Origin: Synechococcus sp. KORDI-49
GTDB taxonomy: Bacteria; Cyanobacteriota; Cyanobacteriia; PCC-6307; Cyanobiaceae
DNA: 64,000 bases
Assembly: GCF_000737575.1 (NCBI RefSeq)
Contig: NZ_CP006270.1
Coordinates: 1,739,163 to 1,803,162 of the forward strand
Direction: 5' to 3'
Each line of letters begins with the position of its first letter. Position 1 is the stretch's first letter. Positions 20,895 to 29,846 of this stretch are shown here, one piece after another. The notes under the pieces were generated by a model. It saw nothing but the letters and a program-made list of their open reading frames with translations. It ran no database searches and was not told the DNA's origin. A program made the position numbers and the translations under genes.

Positions 20895-22330
20895 TCGCTG
20901 CGGCCGTAGCGGTCTTCGAAGCGAACGATGTCGTCCTCCCCGAGATAGGTGCCGCTCTGAACCTCGATCAGCTCCACAGGGATCTTGCCTGGGTTGGAAA
21001 GGCGATGACGGCACCCCAGGGGGATGTAGGTGCTCTGGTTCTCACCGAGCAGTTGCTGCTCGCCGTCGCGTTCCACCACGGCGGTGCCGCGAACTACCAC
21101 CCAGTGTTCGGCGCGGTGGTGGTGCATCTGCAGCGACAGGCTGGCCCCCGGTTTCACCGAGATGCGCTTCACCTGCCAGCGGCTGCTTTCCACCACGGAG
21201 GTGTAGTGGCCCCAGGGGCGGTAGATCTTGCGGTGGGCCTTGCCTTCCGGGCTGCCATCGGCCTCCAGCTGTTTCACCACCTTCTTGATCTCCTGTGCCC
21301 TGGAGCGGTCGGCGATCAGCACAGCGTCATCGGTCTCCACCACCACCAGGTTCTCGACGCCCAGACCCACCACCAGTCGGTGCTCGCTGCGCAGGTAGCA
21401 GTTGCGGCTGCCTTCGCTGATCACCCGGCCCTGCAGCACGTTGCCATTCCCGTCCCGGTCGGAGGTTTCCCACAGAGCACTCCAGCTGCCCACATCACTC
21501 CAGCCGGCATCGAGTGGAAGCACCGTCCCAAGTTCGGTTTTTTCCATCACCGCCACATCAATGGCGATGTTCGGACACTTCGCGAAGGCTTCTCGCTCGA
21601 GCCGCAGAAAGTCCAGATCCGCAGTGTCCTGCTCGAGGGCTGCCCGGCAGCAGCTCACCACCTCTGGTGACAGGCGTTCCAGCTCCGCCAGCATCGCGCT
21701 GGCCCGGAACAGGAACATGCCGCTGTTCCAGGTGAAGCGTCCCGTGCTGAGAAAGGTTTCCGCCGTGGCTCGGTCGGGTTTCTCCACGAAGCGGGCGATC
21801 GGCACATCCTGAAGCGGGCCGCCGGAGAAGGGCTGGGCGGCTTCGATGTAGCCATAACCCGTTTCCGGTGCCGTCGGCACGATGCCGAAGGTCACCAGTC
21901 GTCCTTCCTCCGCCGGTCGCCGGCCGGCTTCCACCACTGCACGGAAGTGGCTGGCATCGCGGATCACGTGATCCGCGGCCAGCACCAGCAGCAACGGATC
22001 CGCGCCATCCGCCGTCGCCTGCAGGGCCGCCACGGTCACCGCCGGGGCCGTGTTCCGTCCCATCGGCTCCAGCAGGATCGCGTTCGGTTCCACATCGATC
22101 TGCCGCATCTGTTCGGCCACGATGAACCGGTGGTCTTCGTTGCAGATCAGCAGCGGCGATCCGAGGCCGTCGAGGCCATTCAGTCGTTGCTGGGTCTGCT
22201 GCAGCAGGGTCGACTCACCATCGCCGCTGAGAGCCCAGTACTGCTTCGGGTAGCTGGCGCGCGACAGCGGCCAGAGACGGGTCCCGGTTCCGCCACAGAG
22301 GATGACGGGGATCAGTGGGGTGGCAGCCAA
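20870..22330 (-). CDS. manC: Mannose-1-phosphate guanylyltransferase/mannose-6-phosphate isomerase
   Basis: A 486-residue bifunctional enzyme that makes GDP-mannose, the donor for mannose and the precursor of GDP-fucose, perosamine and related sugars. The N-terminal nucleotidyltransferase has GGTGTRLWPLSR (about residues 13-24) and YPKQY; the lid FVEKPDR is at about 180. The C-terminal cupin (type II PMI) shows HHHRAEHWVVVRGTA. The predicted start is TTG; no better in-frame ATG is seen just upstream. It feeds the surface-glycan genes elsewhere in the window. Confidence 0.94.
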   Translation of the reverse strand: MAATPLIPVILCGGTGTRLWPLSRASYPKQYWALSGDGESTLLQQTQQRLNGLDGLGSPLLICNEDHRFIVAEQMRQIDVEPNAILLEPMGRNTAPAVTVAALQATADGADPLLLVLAADHVIRDASHFRAVVEAGRRPAEEGRLVTFGIVPTAPETGYGYIEAAQPFSGGPLQDVPIARFVEKPDRATAETFLSTGRFTWNSGMFLFRASAMLAELERLSPEVVSCCRAALEQDTADLDFLRLEREAFAKCPNIAIDVAVMEKTELGTVLPLDAGWSDVGSWSALWETSDRDGNGNVLQGRVISEGSRNCYLRSEHRLVVGLGVENLVVVETDDAVLIADRSRAQEIKKVVKQLEADGSPEGKAHRKIYRPWGHYTSVVESSRWQVKRISVKPGASLSLQMHHHRAEHWVVVRGTAVVERDGEQQLLGENQSTYIPLGCRHRLSNPGKIPVELIEVQSGTYLGEDDIVRFEDRYGRSDQRIPVQS

Positions 22331-22397
22331 GACATCCGCTCATCCAGGGCTCAAGGATCGCCTGATGGCAGGTGCTTTGTCGACTGGCAGGACGGGT

Positions 22398-22931
22398 TCA
22401 AAGCTCCAGCAGCCCCGGCGGCGGCGTCAGCAGCAGCCAACCTTCCTCCGCAACCACGCGCGGCACGATCGCCTCCACGAACGGCACCAGCACCCGGCGT
22501 CCATCCTTGAGCTCGATTTCCAGCAGATCGTTGCCTCCGCTGATCAGATCCGTCACCCGACCGATCGCTGGCCCCTGCGGGTCGAGGCGGGCGTCCAGAT
22601 CCACCAGATCGAGCAGGTGGAATTCCCCCTCCTCCAGCTCCGGCCGATCGTCAGCAGGCACCAGCAGCTCACGCCCCACCAGGGCCTCCGCGGCGGCGCG
22701 ATCGTCCACTCCTTCGAAATGCACCACGAACAACGACTTCCCCGGCAGTTGGCGACCGCGGACCAGGGCGACTTCCTGGCGATGGCCCCCTGCAGCTGCC
22801 TTGAGCCAGCGGGGGCCAGGGCGGGTGAAGCGTTCCGGGAAGTCGCTGCTGGGATTGATCCTCAGGTCTCCCTGCAGTCCCTGGGCCCCGACAACCCGTC
22901 CCACCATGAGCCAGTCCTCGCTGTCATCCAT
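22398..22931 (-). CDS. rimM: 16S rRNA processing protein RimM
   Basis: RimM binds S19 and helps mature the 3' (head) domain of the 30S subunit. The 177-residue protein has the family N-terminus [16 protein letters not shown] (about residues 10-25), the FPERF motif, and a C-terminal PRC-barrel ending [11 protein letters not shown]. The ATG at 22929-22931 gives the usual length; a longer reading would overlap the divergent ndhS gene. Only 54 bases separate it from ndhS, so their promoters must overlap. Confidence 0.93.
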   Translation of the reverse strand: MDDSEDWLMVGRVVGAQGLQGDLRINPSSDFPERFTRPGPRWLKAAAGGHRQEVALVRGRQLPGKSLFVVHFEGVDDRAAAEALVGRELLVPADDRPELEEGEFHLLDLVDLDARLDPQGPAIGRVTDLISGGNDLLEIELKDGRRVLVPFVEAIVPRVVAEEGWLLLTPPPGLLEL

Positions 22932-22985
22932 GCAGTGGTCGATCGCTCTGCTGATAATGGCGTCAGACCAAACCGTGCCCGATCC

Positions 22986-23171
22986 ATGGCGAGCGCTGCA
23001 GCCCCGATCCTCCCTGGCTCCACGGTCACCGTTGAGGATGTGACGTCGATCTACAACGGTTACACCGGCTTCGTTCAGCGGATCAGTGGTGATCGAGCTG
23101 CAGTGCTGTTCGAGGGTGGTAACTGGGACAAGCTGGTGACGCTTCGGCTGAGGGATCTGAAGCCCGCCTGA
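22986..23171 (+). CDS. ndhS: NAD(P)H-quinone oxidoreductase subunit NdhS
   Basis: A 61-residue SH3-like protein. The sequence contains [20 protein letters not shown] and [10 protein letters not shown], matching the cyanobacterial NdhS (Ssl0352-type, formerly DUF3252) family. NdhS forms part of the ferredoxin-docking site of photosynthetic NDH-1 in cyclic electron flow. It is divergent from rimM and five bases upstream of a potassium-channel gene. The usual Tyr-Tyr segment near residue 22 reads IYNGY, a minor difference. Confidence 0.88.
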   Translation: MASAAAPILPGSTVTVEDVTSIYNGYTGFVQRISGDRAAVLFEGGNWDKLVTLRLRDLKPA

Positions 23172-23176
23172 TCGAT

Positions 23177-24022
23177 ATGCCCGTTCCGCGACGTTTGCGC
23201 TCCCGACTGAGAACGGTCGTTCTGGAAGCGGGCACACCGGCAGGAAAGCTCTACAACATCATTGTTTTCGGGGCGATTCTGTTGAGTGTTCTGGCTCTGA
23301 TGCTGGAACCGGATCCTTTCGGCAACACCGCCCTGCGGCAAACCAATGTGGCCTGGATCGATGCGATTCAGAACATCTGCCTGGCTGTTTTCTCGGTCGA
23401 CTTCTTCTTGCATCTGTATGTGAGTGAACGGCCGAAACGGTATTTCTTCAGCTTCTACGGGCTGGTTGATTTCACTGCAGTTCTGTTCTTCTTCGTGCCG
23501 CAGGTGCGCAGTGAAATTCTGCTCTGGGTGTTCAAATTCGGCCGAATTCTGCGTGTTTTCAAGTTGCTCCGTTTTGTCGATGAAGCACGGGGAATGGGGC
23601 AAGCCTTGCGCACCAATGCCCGCACGATTGCGGTGTATCTGTTTTTCGTCGTCATGCTGCAGGTGGTGCTGGGCTATTTCATTTTTGTGATTGAAAGTGT
23701 CAACCCAAACACCCAGTTCAAGACTGTGGCCAATGGCGTGTACTGGGCCATCGTCACCATGACGACCGTCGGCTACGGCGACTACGTTCCCCAGACATCT
23801 CTAGGGCGGCTGCTGGCTTCGGTGGTGATGCTGCTCGGATTCGGCATCATCGCGATCCCCACCGGACTTCTGACGGTCTCCGGCCTGAAGGACCATCAAA
23901 GCCGTCAGGCCGTCCGCCCAGAAGCCTGCGTGGCCTGTGGACGGCGTGGACACCGTGTTGATGCGAGCCATTGTGATCATTGCGGGACATCGCTCGACGT
24001 TGATGTTGCTGCTGAGCTCTGA
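23177..24022 (+). CDS. Voltage-gated-type potassium channel with C-terminal zinc ribbon
   Basis: A 281-residue six-helix ion channel. Predicted helices lie at about residues 22-43 (S1), 64-82 (S2), 94-108 (S3), 115-131 (S4, with regularly spaced Arg/Lys), 150-173 (S5) and 211-232 (S6). The selectivity filter TTVGYGDY precedes S6, identifying K+ selectivity. The C-terminus has a small CxxC...CxxC unit (CVACG and CDHCG, about 17 residues apart), a putative zinc ribbon. It begins five bases after ndhS and overlaps the convergent rnc gene by 46 bases. Confidence 0.88.
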   Translation: MPVPRRLRSRLRTVVLEAGTPAGKLYNIIVFGAILLSVLALMLEPDPFGNTALRQTNVAWIDAIQNICLAVFSVDFFLHLYVSERPKRYFFSFYGLVDFTAVLFFFVPQVRSEILLWVFKFGRILRVFKLLRFVDEARGMGQALRTNARTIAVYLFFVVMLQVVLGYFIFVIESVNPNTQFKTVANGVYWAIVTMTTVGYGDYVPQTSLGRLLASVVMLLGFGIIAIPTGLLTVSGLKDHQSRQAVRPEACVACGRRGHRVDASHCDHCGTSLDVDVAAEL

Positions 24023-24714
24023 TGCCGGATCAGAGCCAGTGCTTCCCTGGCGGCCTGCTGCTCAGCATCCTTACGGGATTTTCCGAATCCTTCGGCGCTC
24101 GTTTCCCCGGCCACGGAGACGATGCTCCGAAACCGCTGCGGGTCGCCATGGTGTTGGCTGATCTGCTCAGTGGCATAGACCGGGAGGCCGTGCCCGAGAC
24201 CCTGGCTGTATTCCTGAAGGCTCGATTTGCTGTTGAACCGTTCCGGGTGGCGCAGCATCTCCGCACTTGAGCTGTTCCAGTGAGGAGTGAGCCAGGTGAG
24301 GACGGTATCGATCCCCGAGCTGGTGAACACAGCGCCGATCATCGCTTCGGTGATTTCCGCCAGGATCGTGTTGGTGGCGGTGGTGTCATGACGCCCCTTC
24401 TCACCCATGTCGATCAGCTCCAGCAAACCGATCTGATCACCGAAGATCGCAAGCCAGCGATCGCTGACCAGCCATGCCCGCAGCTCGGACTTCTGGCCGA
24501 CACTGAGTTCCCCCTGGTGTTGACGTAAGTATTGCGTTGCCGCCAGCCGCAGCACGGCATCTCCAAGAAACTCCAGTTCTTCGTGATTGCTGGATCGACC
24601 AGCAGAGGTGTGGGTCAGAGCTTCCTGCAGAGGTTCTGTGTTGATGACATCCAGCGCCTGTTGATTCAGCCATTTCAGCAGCTTGTCAGCTTTGTTCACT
24701 TCCGGTGAGGACAT
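23977..24714 (-). CDS. rnc: Ribonuclease III
   Basis: A double-strand RNA endonuclease for rRNA and mRNA processing. The 245-residue reading shows the catalytic signature HEELEFLGDAVLRL (about residues 38-51), a second acidic site in EITEAMIGAVF (about 120), and a C-terminal dsRNA-binding domain ending with SAEGFGKSRKDAEQQAAREAL. I chose the ATG at 24712-24714, which fits the family; a start at 24768 would add 18 residues of low-complexity sequence and cannot be excluded. It overlaps the channel gene tail-to-tail by 46 bases. Confidence 0.92.
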   Translation of the reverse strand: MSSPEVNKADKLLKWLNQQALDVINTEPLQEALTHTSAGRSSNHEELEFLGDAVLRLAATQYLRQHQGELSVGQKSELRAWLVSDRWLAIFGDQIGLLELIDMGEKGRHDTTATNTILAEITEAMIGAVFTSSGIDTVLTWLTPHWNSSSAEMLRHPERFNSKSSLQEYSQGLGHGLPVYATEQISQHHGDPQRFRSIVSVAGETSAEGFGKSRKDAEQQAAREALALIRHQSSAATSTSSDVPQ

Positions 24715-24800
24715 GACAGCACCAGCTGGCTTGACGATTTTAGTTTGTTGCGATGCAGCTGCATGCAAACAAGTTAAATTGGCTTAAAAAGTATTGATCG

Positions 24801-25655
24801 ATGTCCATCCGGTTGAACCGACTCAGAAGTCTTGATGAATTTCATGACTATTGCCATCGTTACGCACCGCAGATGGAGGCTCATTTCGCAAGAGTCAATG
24901 ATGCTCTTGCATGGGTTGACGATCAGAATCAAACGCGCTTCAAGGCTTTTTCCTATCCTGCTGGTCGCAAGGTTCAAATGATTGTGAACCGGCAACAGGT
25001 TGAAGGACGCTGGATCAGGAACGACAGAGAATCATTTGTGTGCCCTAAAACAGGGTTGAATAACAGGATGAGAGCCTCGATTCATCTGATGGATCTTGTG
25101 GCTGATTTGTATCCCGATTCTCGTATTTATCTCACTGAACAGGTCACATCGCTGTTTCGTGCCGTGCAACGGCAATACCCCGACTGTGTTGGTAGTGAAT
25201 ACCTTGGTGAGAACTTTTCTCCTGGAATGGTCAATGCAGAGGGTGTTCGGCATGAAGATCTCGAACGATTAAGTTTTGCTGACCAATCATTTGATCTCGT
25301 TATGAGTTTTGATGTGCTTGAGCATGTCGTGGACGCTCACCGTTCGATGCAGGAGGTTTTTCGCTGCTTGGATGGCGGAGGAACATTCATCTGGACAGCA
25401 CCGTTTGATTCCGGGAGAAAGCAAAATACAGTGCGTGCTGTCGTTCAGGACGGTGAGATTGTTCATCTCATGCCACCGGAGTATCACGGGGATCCGATGA
25501 AGCCTGATGGTGTTCTCTGCTTTCGTTACTTTGGCTGGGATGTACTTGATCACTTGCGAAATATCGGCTTTCAAGATGCCTATGTTTTGTTGGTGCACTC
25601 TGAACTGTATGGCTATGTTGGGCGCCCACTCAGCTTTTTCGTGGCTAAAAAGTGA
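24801..25655 (+). CDS. Class I SAM-dependent methyltransferase (Methyltransf_11-like)
   Basis: A 284-residue protein with a Rossmann methyltransferase core in its second half. RIYLTEQVTSLFRAV (about residues 112-126) occupies the motif I/II region, and SFDLVMSFDVLEHVVDAHRSM (about 166-186) is the classic motif IV to post-motif region of this family. A CPKT segment near residue 80 may be a small cysteine-containing N-terminal part. The sequence is less GC-rich than the flanking core genes. It faces a TPR-WcbI gene tail-to-tail across an imperfect hairpin. Substrate unknown; a glycan role is plausible. Confidence 0.78.
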   Translation: MSIRLNRLRSLDEFHDYCHRYAPQMEAHFARVNDALAWVDDQNQTRFKAFSYPAGRKVQMIVNRQQVEGRWIRNDRESFVCPKTGLNNRMRASIHLMDLVADLYPDSRIYLTEQVTSLFRAVQRQYPDCVGSEYLGENFSPGMVNAEGVRHEDLERLSFADQSFDLVMSFDVLEHVVDAHRSMQEVFRCLDGGGTFIWTAPFDSGRKQNTVRAVVQDGEIVHLMPPEYHGDPMKPDGVLCFRYFGWDVLDHLRNIGFQDAYVLLVHSELYGYVGRPLSFFVAKK

Positions 25656-25670
25656 GAGTGCTGACGGATC

Positions 25671-25705
25671 CGCCAAGCGATCATCTTTCGCTTGATCGCA
25701 TGGCG
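25671..25705. terminator. Long inverted repeat between convergent genes, possible terminator
   Basis: CGCCAAGCGATCA (25671-25683) pairs with TGATCGCATGGCG (25693-25705) around a nine-base loop, with one A-A mismatch. It sits between two gene 3' ends. There is no adjoining T tract, so intrinsic termination is uncertain; mRNA 3'-end protection is also possible. Confidence 0.55.
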
Positions 25706-25724
25706 TAGCCTTCAATAAAGCTGC

Positions 25725-27242
25725 TTATTTAAGCATTTCGTTGATGAAATTTCGGGCTATTGTAAGTTTGGGGTGGCTTGCATTGTGATCAAAGATGCTT
25801 GGATTGGTTTTGTATAAGTTAATGCTTGTCTTGATTTGAGGCACGTAGTCTTGTAATGACGTTCGTGCCTCAATCTGCCCAGAGGCTTCCCATGGGTGTT
25901 GGAAATGCGTTGAGGTGAGTGACCTTGTTACGAAGGATGGTATGGGAAGTTGTAGTTGATTGAGTGGATCTTTTGTGTAGGGTATGTAGTATGCAGCATC
26001 GCACTTTAAAGCCTTCGTCCATATTTTTAAATACATTTTTTGGAGAAACTGGTTGCCTGGATGGTTGAATGTATGGCCAGTTCCTGCCTCGAGGTTGTCT
26101 TGTAGAATATCGGCATAATTTGGATACCTCTTTGAGAATTGTAGAAATGAATTCACGGCTACATTGTGAATCACCGTAGATCCCTTGTAGTGATCTTTTT
26201 CGGTGAGATAAATGGCATGAAAAAACTTTTCAATCCTGCCATCGGTCTCCTGGCTTAGTTGCATGGCAAGAAAGTCATGGTAATCGCCATAAAGGTGGTC
26301 TGAGTGTTGAAGGTCTTTTCCTCTGAGCGTTGCTCCTGCTTTTGTTTTTACGTATCCAAAGAGTGGGTAAAATGCTTCAAAGTGAAAAGAGGGATAGCTG
26401 ATGAATAGTGATTCTTGGTGACACTCTTTAGATGCCTTTTCAGATCCAAAGCGAAATCCATTAAACCCCTCTTTGACTGGTATCATGAAAATCATATCGG
26501 CGCTTTTTACATCTTCAAGCCAATTGTCAATGGTCGATTGGTGCTCAATCAAGTGATACGGTTCAAGGCATTTGATTTGGGAAAATGGAAAGCTTTCTTC
26601 CAGCCATTCAGAAATTGCTTGAATTTGGCAGTTGCCTGCGATGCAGATTGAAGGCGGCATTTGCTTAGGACTGAATCTTTCCTGGTTGGTAGACATATAG
26701 TGGTTCATTTTTTTCTCAAGCTCAATGAGTTGATTGCAGGCAGGAGAAGATGAAATCGCTTTTTTGAGTAATTTCTTGGCTTTTTTTGTTTTTCCCATGT
26801 GGATCAAATTGAGAATCGTTTGAGTTTGTAATTTGATCTTTTTGGGGCAAAGAAAGGCTAGTTTTAGCTGGTATTGAAAGGCTTTCCTGTGTTTTAATTT
26901 GCTGCATAATCTGAACGCAATTTTTGTCAGGCGCCTGTTTTTGGGCTGTTGCTTAAGCCCTTTTTCCAGGATTGCAATCGCTGCTTGTGTTGAGCCCAGG
27001 TCGTCTAGGCATCTGGATGCACGTGCATATCCCTTCCAATGATCTGGTTCAAGATCAATCAGGCGTTGTGCAGTTTTCAGGGCGATTTTTGGTCGCTTTG
27101 TTGCTTTGTATAAGCGGAAGGCGAGATTGTGAAGAGCTCTGTCGTTAGGGAGCTCTCGAATGCCTCTTTTTAGAAGCTTTTCAGCCTCTGCATAATTTTT
27201 TGCGTCTAACAGCGCGGCAACTTTCTCAGAGTCCGCTGCCAT
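25725..27242 (-). CDS. TPR protein with C-terminal WcbI polysaccharide-biosynthesis domain
   Basis: A 505-residue protein. The N-terminal part (about residues 1-170) is a helical TPR array, with repeats such as YAEAEKLLKRGIRELPND and a Lys-rich tail. The C-terminal part starts at about residue 195 with ICIAGNCQIQAISEWL, whose GNCQ signature is typical of WcbI, a putative acetyl-CoA-binding protein of capsule synthesis. Later blocks MIFMIPVKEGF, SYPSFHFEAFYP and HTFNHPGN fit that family. AT-rich relative to the core genes. It likely acts on a surface polysaccharide; the exact reaction is unknown even for characterised relatives. Confidence 0.8.
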   Translation of the reverse strand: MAADSEKVAALLDAKNYAEAEKLLKRGIRELPNDRALHNLAFRLYKATKRPKIALKTAQRLIDLEPDHWKGYARASRCLDDLGSTQAAIAILEKGLKQQPKNRRLTKIAFRLCSKLKHRKAFQYQLKLAFLCPKKIKLQTQTILNLIHMGKTKKAKKLLKKAISSSPACNQLIELEKKMNHYMSTNQERFSPKQMPPSICIAGNCQIQAISEWLEESFPFSQIKCLEPYHLIEHQSTIDNWLEDVKSADMIFMIPVKEGFNGFRFGSEKASKECHQESLFISYPSFHFEAFYPLFGYVKTKAGATLRGKDLQHSDHLYGDYHDFLAMQLSQETDGRIEKFFHAIYLTEKDHYKGSTVIHNVAVNSFLQFSKRYPNYADILQDNLEAGTGHTFNHPGNQFLQKMYLKIWTKALKCDAAYYIPYTKDPLNQLQLPIPSFVTRSLTSTHFQHPWEASGQIEARTSLQDYVPQIKTSINLYKTNPSIFDHNASHPKLTIARNFINEMLK

Positions 27243-27349
27243 CTCGGTCGTCTCCTGAAATGCTGTCCGTCGAAGCTTGAATTCAGTTTAGCTAAGTCGT
27301 TGAAGAGACGATCCTGGTTGCTAAGTGATGTGCTTCTTGGTTTGTTCGG

Positions 27350-27748
27350 ATTGGGTGAAAGCAGGACATAAGCCGGGTTCTGTTCACACCTCCAAGGAGG
27401 GTGGGCGGTTATCTATCTGGGACCGACGTCTCCGCCGGCCTCGAGCGGCGCGTTCAGACGGAACGGGGCCAATGGCCAGCCGTCGTTCCTTGGCCTTGCT
27501 CCCAGCCGGGGTTTACCGAGCCAGCACCTCTCGATGCTGCTGGTGCGCTCTTACCGCACCTTTGCACCCTTGCCTGTGCCTGGGGGAGGTCCCCACGGGG
27601 CCATCGGCGGTGTGTTTCTGTGGCACTCTCCTCACGGTCACCCGCACTGGGCGTTACCCAGCAAGCCTGGCCATCGGGGAGCCCGGACTTTCCTCAACCG
27701 GATCCGGTGGGATCCGATCGCAACCACCTCGCCTGCTTTCATTCTCCA
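27350..27748 (-). ncRNA. rnpB: RNase P RNA component (bacterial type A)
   Basis: The catalytic RNA that removes 5' leaders from pre-tRNA. On the minus strand the conserved P4 5' strand GAGGAAAGTCCGGGCTC is at 27679-27695 and the matching 3' conserved region AACCCGGCTTAT lies at about 27368-27379. The P1 helix is visible as GAAAGCAGG near the 5' end pairing with CCTGCTTTC at the 3' end. The ends given are estimates from the P1 helix, about 399 bases. It is transcribed away from tRNA-Arg, with about 46 bases between the two 5' ends. Confidence 0.95.
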
Positions 27749-27794
27749 TCATGCCCCGTGGGCATAATTTGAGGGTCCAGGGCCATCGGTCCCT

Positions 27795-27868
<74 letters not shown>

Positions 27869-27961
27869 TCACGAGCCTCGTCTCGCTGTAATCACCGCTA
27901 CATCTGGTGGGGTGGTTTGATCGCGCACCACCGCTAGGGTTGGGCCAACAAGGTGGGTGCC

Positions 27962-28288
27962 ATGACCCAGCTCCACGATCTCCGTCTTCGCCTGCTGGTG
28001 CAGCAGGAAAGTGAGCGGATCGCCGATTCCCAGCAGGCGGATCTCGATCTCTCAGTGGTCCAGGCCAGGTGCCTGTGCTGGCTTGCCCTTCTGGCTGAAG
28101 CCCATGAGGATCAGGCCAGCGACGCAGAACGTCGCGGCGACACCGAACAGGCCATGGGCTGGTTCGCCGATTCCATGCGGCTCAGGGATGTGATTCAGGT
28201 GGTGTCGTCCATCGAGATTCCCCTGCCTGGAACCCTTGAGGACGATGAGAAGGATGCCGACGACAGTTCTGATCCCCTTGCGGCCTGA
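27962..28288 (+). CDS. Hypothetical acidic protein
   Basis: A 108-residue protein of unknown function. It is helical throughout its first 80 residues, rich in Ala, Asp, Glu and Gln, and ends in an acidic Asp/Ser tail. No membrane segment, signal peptide or metal motif is visible. I chose the ATG at 27962; a GTG nine bases upstream would add three residues. It lies between tRNA-Arg and another small gene on the same strand. Codon use fits the GC-rich background, which supports it being a real gene, but I know no family for it. Confidence 0.6.
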   Translation: MTQLHDLRLRLLVQQESERIADSQQADLDLSVVQARCLCWLALLAEAHEDQASDAERRGDTEQAMGWFADSMRLRDVIQVVSSIEIPLPGTLEDDEKDADDSSDPLAA

Positions 28289-28325
28289 CGGATGCCATGA
28301 TGTGGAATGTGTAAGAGGGACTGCG

Positions 28326-28787
28326 GTGCCGGAAGAGCCCTGCCAATGCCCGGACTGTCAGAGGTTCTACCGGGAGCATGACCGGCTGATCCGTGAGTTC
28401 CCGACGCTGCGCCAGCAGCAAGAGCTCAGCTGGGCCGCCCTCCAATCCTTCCGAACGCTGTCCGGTCGCGTCCTCGAAGACCTTCAGAAGCAGCACGGCT
28501 CCCGTGCGGCCGAGGCTGCGTCAGCCCAGCCTCTCTCCGTCGCTGGAGGTGGTGAGGAGTCGTCTGATGCGCTTCAGCAGGCGATGGCTGATCTGGAGAA
28601 CATCAATGCCCATCTGTTCTCGATTGAGGCTCTGATGGAGCGGGTCTTCGATGTGCGCGTTCCCGAAGAGATCGAGCAGAAATTCCGGGAACTGGCGGGT
28701 GAGCTGGCTCCCGATCCGCTGAATGTGGATCGGCTGCGGCTGAACCGCCTGCTTCACCAGACGCCCGACCTACCCGACCGCAGCTGA
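28326..28787 (+). CDS. Hypothetical protein with N-terminal Cys cluster
   Basis: A 153-residue protein starting at GTG 28326, preceded by an AGAGGG Shine-Dalgarno-like site about seven bases upstream. A longer reading from 28236 would overlap the preceding gene. The N-terminus holds CQCPDCQRF, three cysteines that could bind a metal, and the rest is mostly helical with a probable coiled coil at about residues 80-110. No recognised domain. It converges on ackA with an 18-base overlap. Confidence 0.6.
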   Translation: MPEEPCQCPDCQRFYREHDRLIREFPTLRQQQELSWAALQSFRTLSGRVLEDLQKQHGSRAAEAASAQPLSVAGGGEESSDALQQAMADLENINAHLFSIEALMERVFDVRVPEEIEQKFRELAGELAPDPLNVDRLRLNRLLHQTPDLPDRS

Positions 28788-29846
28788 CGCCGGCGTTTCG
28801 CTGTGGCGTCGGCAGAGGCGGGCGATCATGCCCTCCTCATCCGCTGGAATCACCACGGTGGTGAACGCTCCCCACCACTGAAGAGACTCGCTCAGCTCCT
28901 CATGGAGTTGTCGGTCGTGTTCGCCGATCCCTCCCGTGAGGGCCAGCACGTCCACTCCGCCGAGGCTCGCTGCCATTGAGCCGAGCAACTGCAGCAAGCG
29001 GTGACGGAACACCTCGAGGGCCCGGATGGCTCCGTTGTGGCCGTGGGCAGCGGCCTCACGGATGTCACGCATGTCGCCGCTGAGGCCCGACAGCCCCTTC
29101 AGTCCGGATTCCTTCTGCAGGATTCTGGCCATCTGGTCCTCGCTGTAACCCTCTCGCATCAGCTCCAGCAGCAGGCCTGGATCGATGCTGCCCGACCGGG
29201 TGGCCATCACCAGGCCCTCAAGCGGGGTGTAGCCCATCGTGGTGTCGATGCAGCGCCCCCCTTTCACGGCAGCCAGCGAGGCGCCGGCGCCGAGGTGGGC
29301 ACTGATCAGCCGCAGCCTTGATGGGTCCCTGCCCTGACTGCGCCACTGCTCTGCGGCGGTTTCCGCCACATGCTGATGGTTGATGCCGTGGAACCCGAAG
29401 CGGCGGAAGCCACGGCAGCGGAAGTCCTGGGGAATGGCATAGCTGTAGGCCGCCGCCGGCAGACTGCTGTGGAAGGCGGTGTCAAAGCAGGCCCACTGAG
29501 GCAGCTGCGGCGCCCAGCGCCGACTCCAGGCCAGGCCCTTCAGGGCTGGCGGATTGTGCAGTGGGGCTAGGGGAATCAGTTCCTCGAGGGTCGCTTCCAC
29601 CTCTGGTGTGATCCGGGTCGGAGCTGTGAAGCGCTCACCTCCGTGCACCACCCGATGACCGATCAGGCTCACCTCCTGGCGATGGGCTTCCAATTCCGGT
29701 GCCAGCCAGCTCTCCAGCACCTCGTCGAGAGATTCATCCGCAGCAATGCTGCGGCTGCTGTGCCAGGGGGCGGTCCCGGTGGAATCCACCAGGGCCGCCT
29801 TGAGGCTGGAACTGCCGAGATTGATGACCAGGCAGAGGTCGGCCAT
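28770..29846 (-). CDS. ackA: Acetate kinase
   Basis: AckA converts acetyl phosphate and ADP to acetate and ATP. The 358-residue protein shows the N-terminal NLGSSSLK motif (about residues 9-16), HRVVHGGERF (about 63-72), the FDTAFH segment with its conserved Asp, SAHLGAGAS, and the LALTGGIGEHD adenosine motif near the C-terminus. It is somewhat shorter than the typical 390-400 residues. It starts in a one-base TGATG overlap with the glgP stop, so it is the last gene of the xfp-glgP-ackA operon. Confidence 0.94.
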   Translation of the reverse strand: MADLCLVINLGSSSLKAALVDSTGTAPWHSSRSIAADESLDEVLESWLAPELEAHRQEVSLIGHRVVHGGERFTAPTRITPEVEATLEELIPLAPLHNPPALKGLAWSRRWAPQLPQWACFDTAFHSSLPAAAYSYAIPQDFRCRGFRRFGFHGINHQHVAETAAEQWRSQGRDPSRLRLISAHLGAGASLAAVKGGRCIDTTMGYTPLEGLVMATRSGSIDPGLLLELMREGYSEDQMARILQKESGLKGLSGLSGDMRDIREAAAHGHNGAIRALEVFRHRLLQLLGSMAASLGGVDVLALTGGIGEHDRQLHEELSESLQWWGAFTTVVIPADEEGMIARLCRRHSETPASAAVG

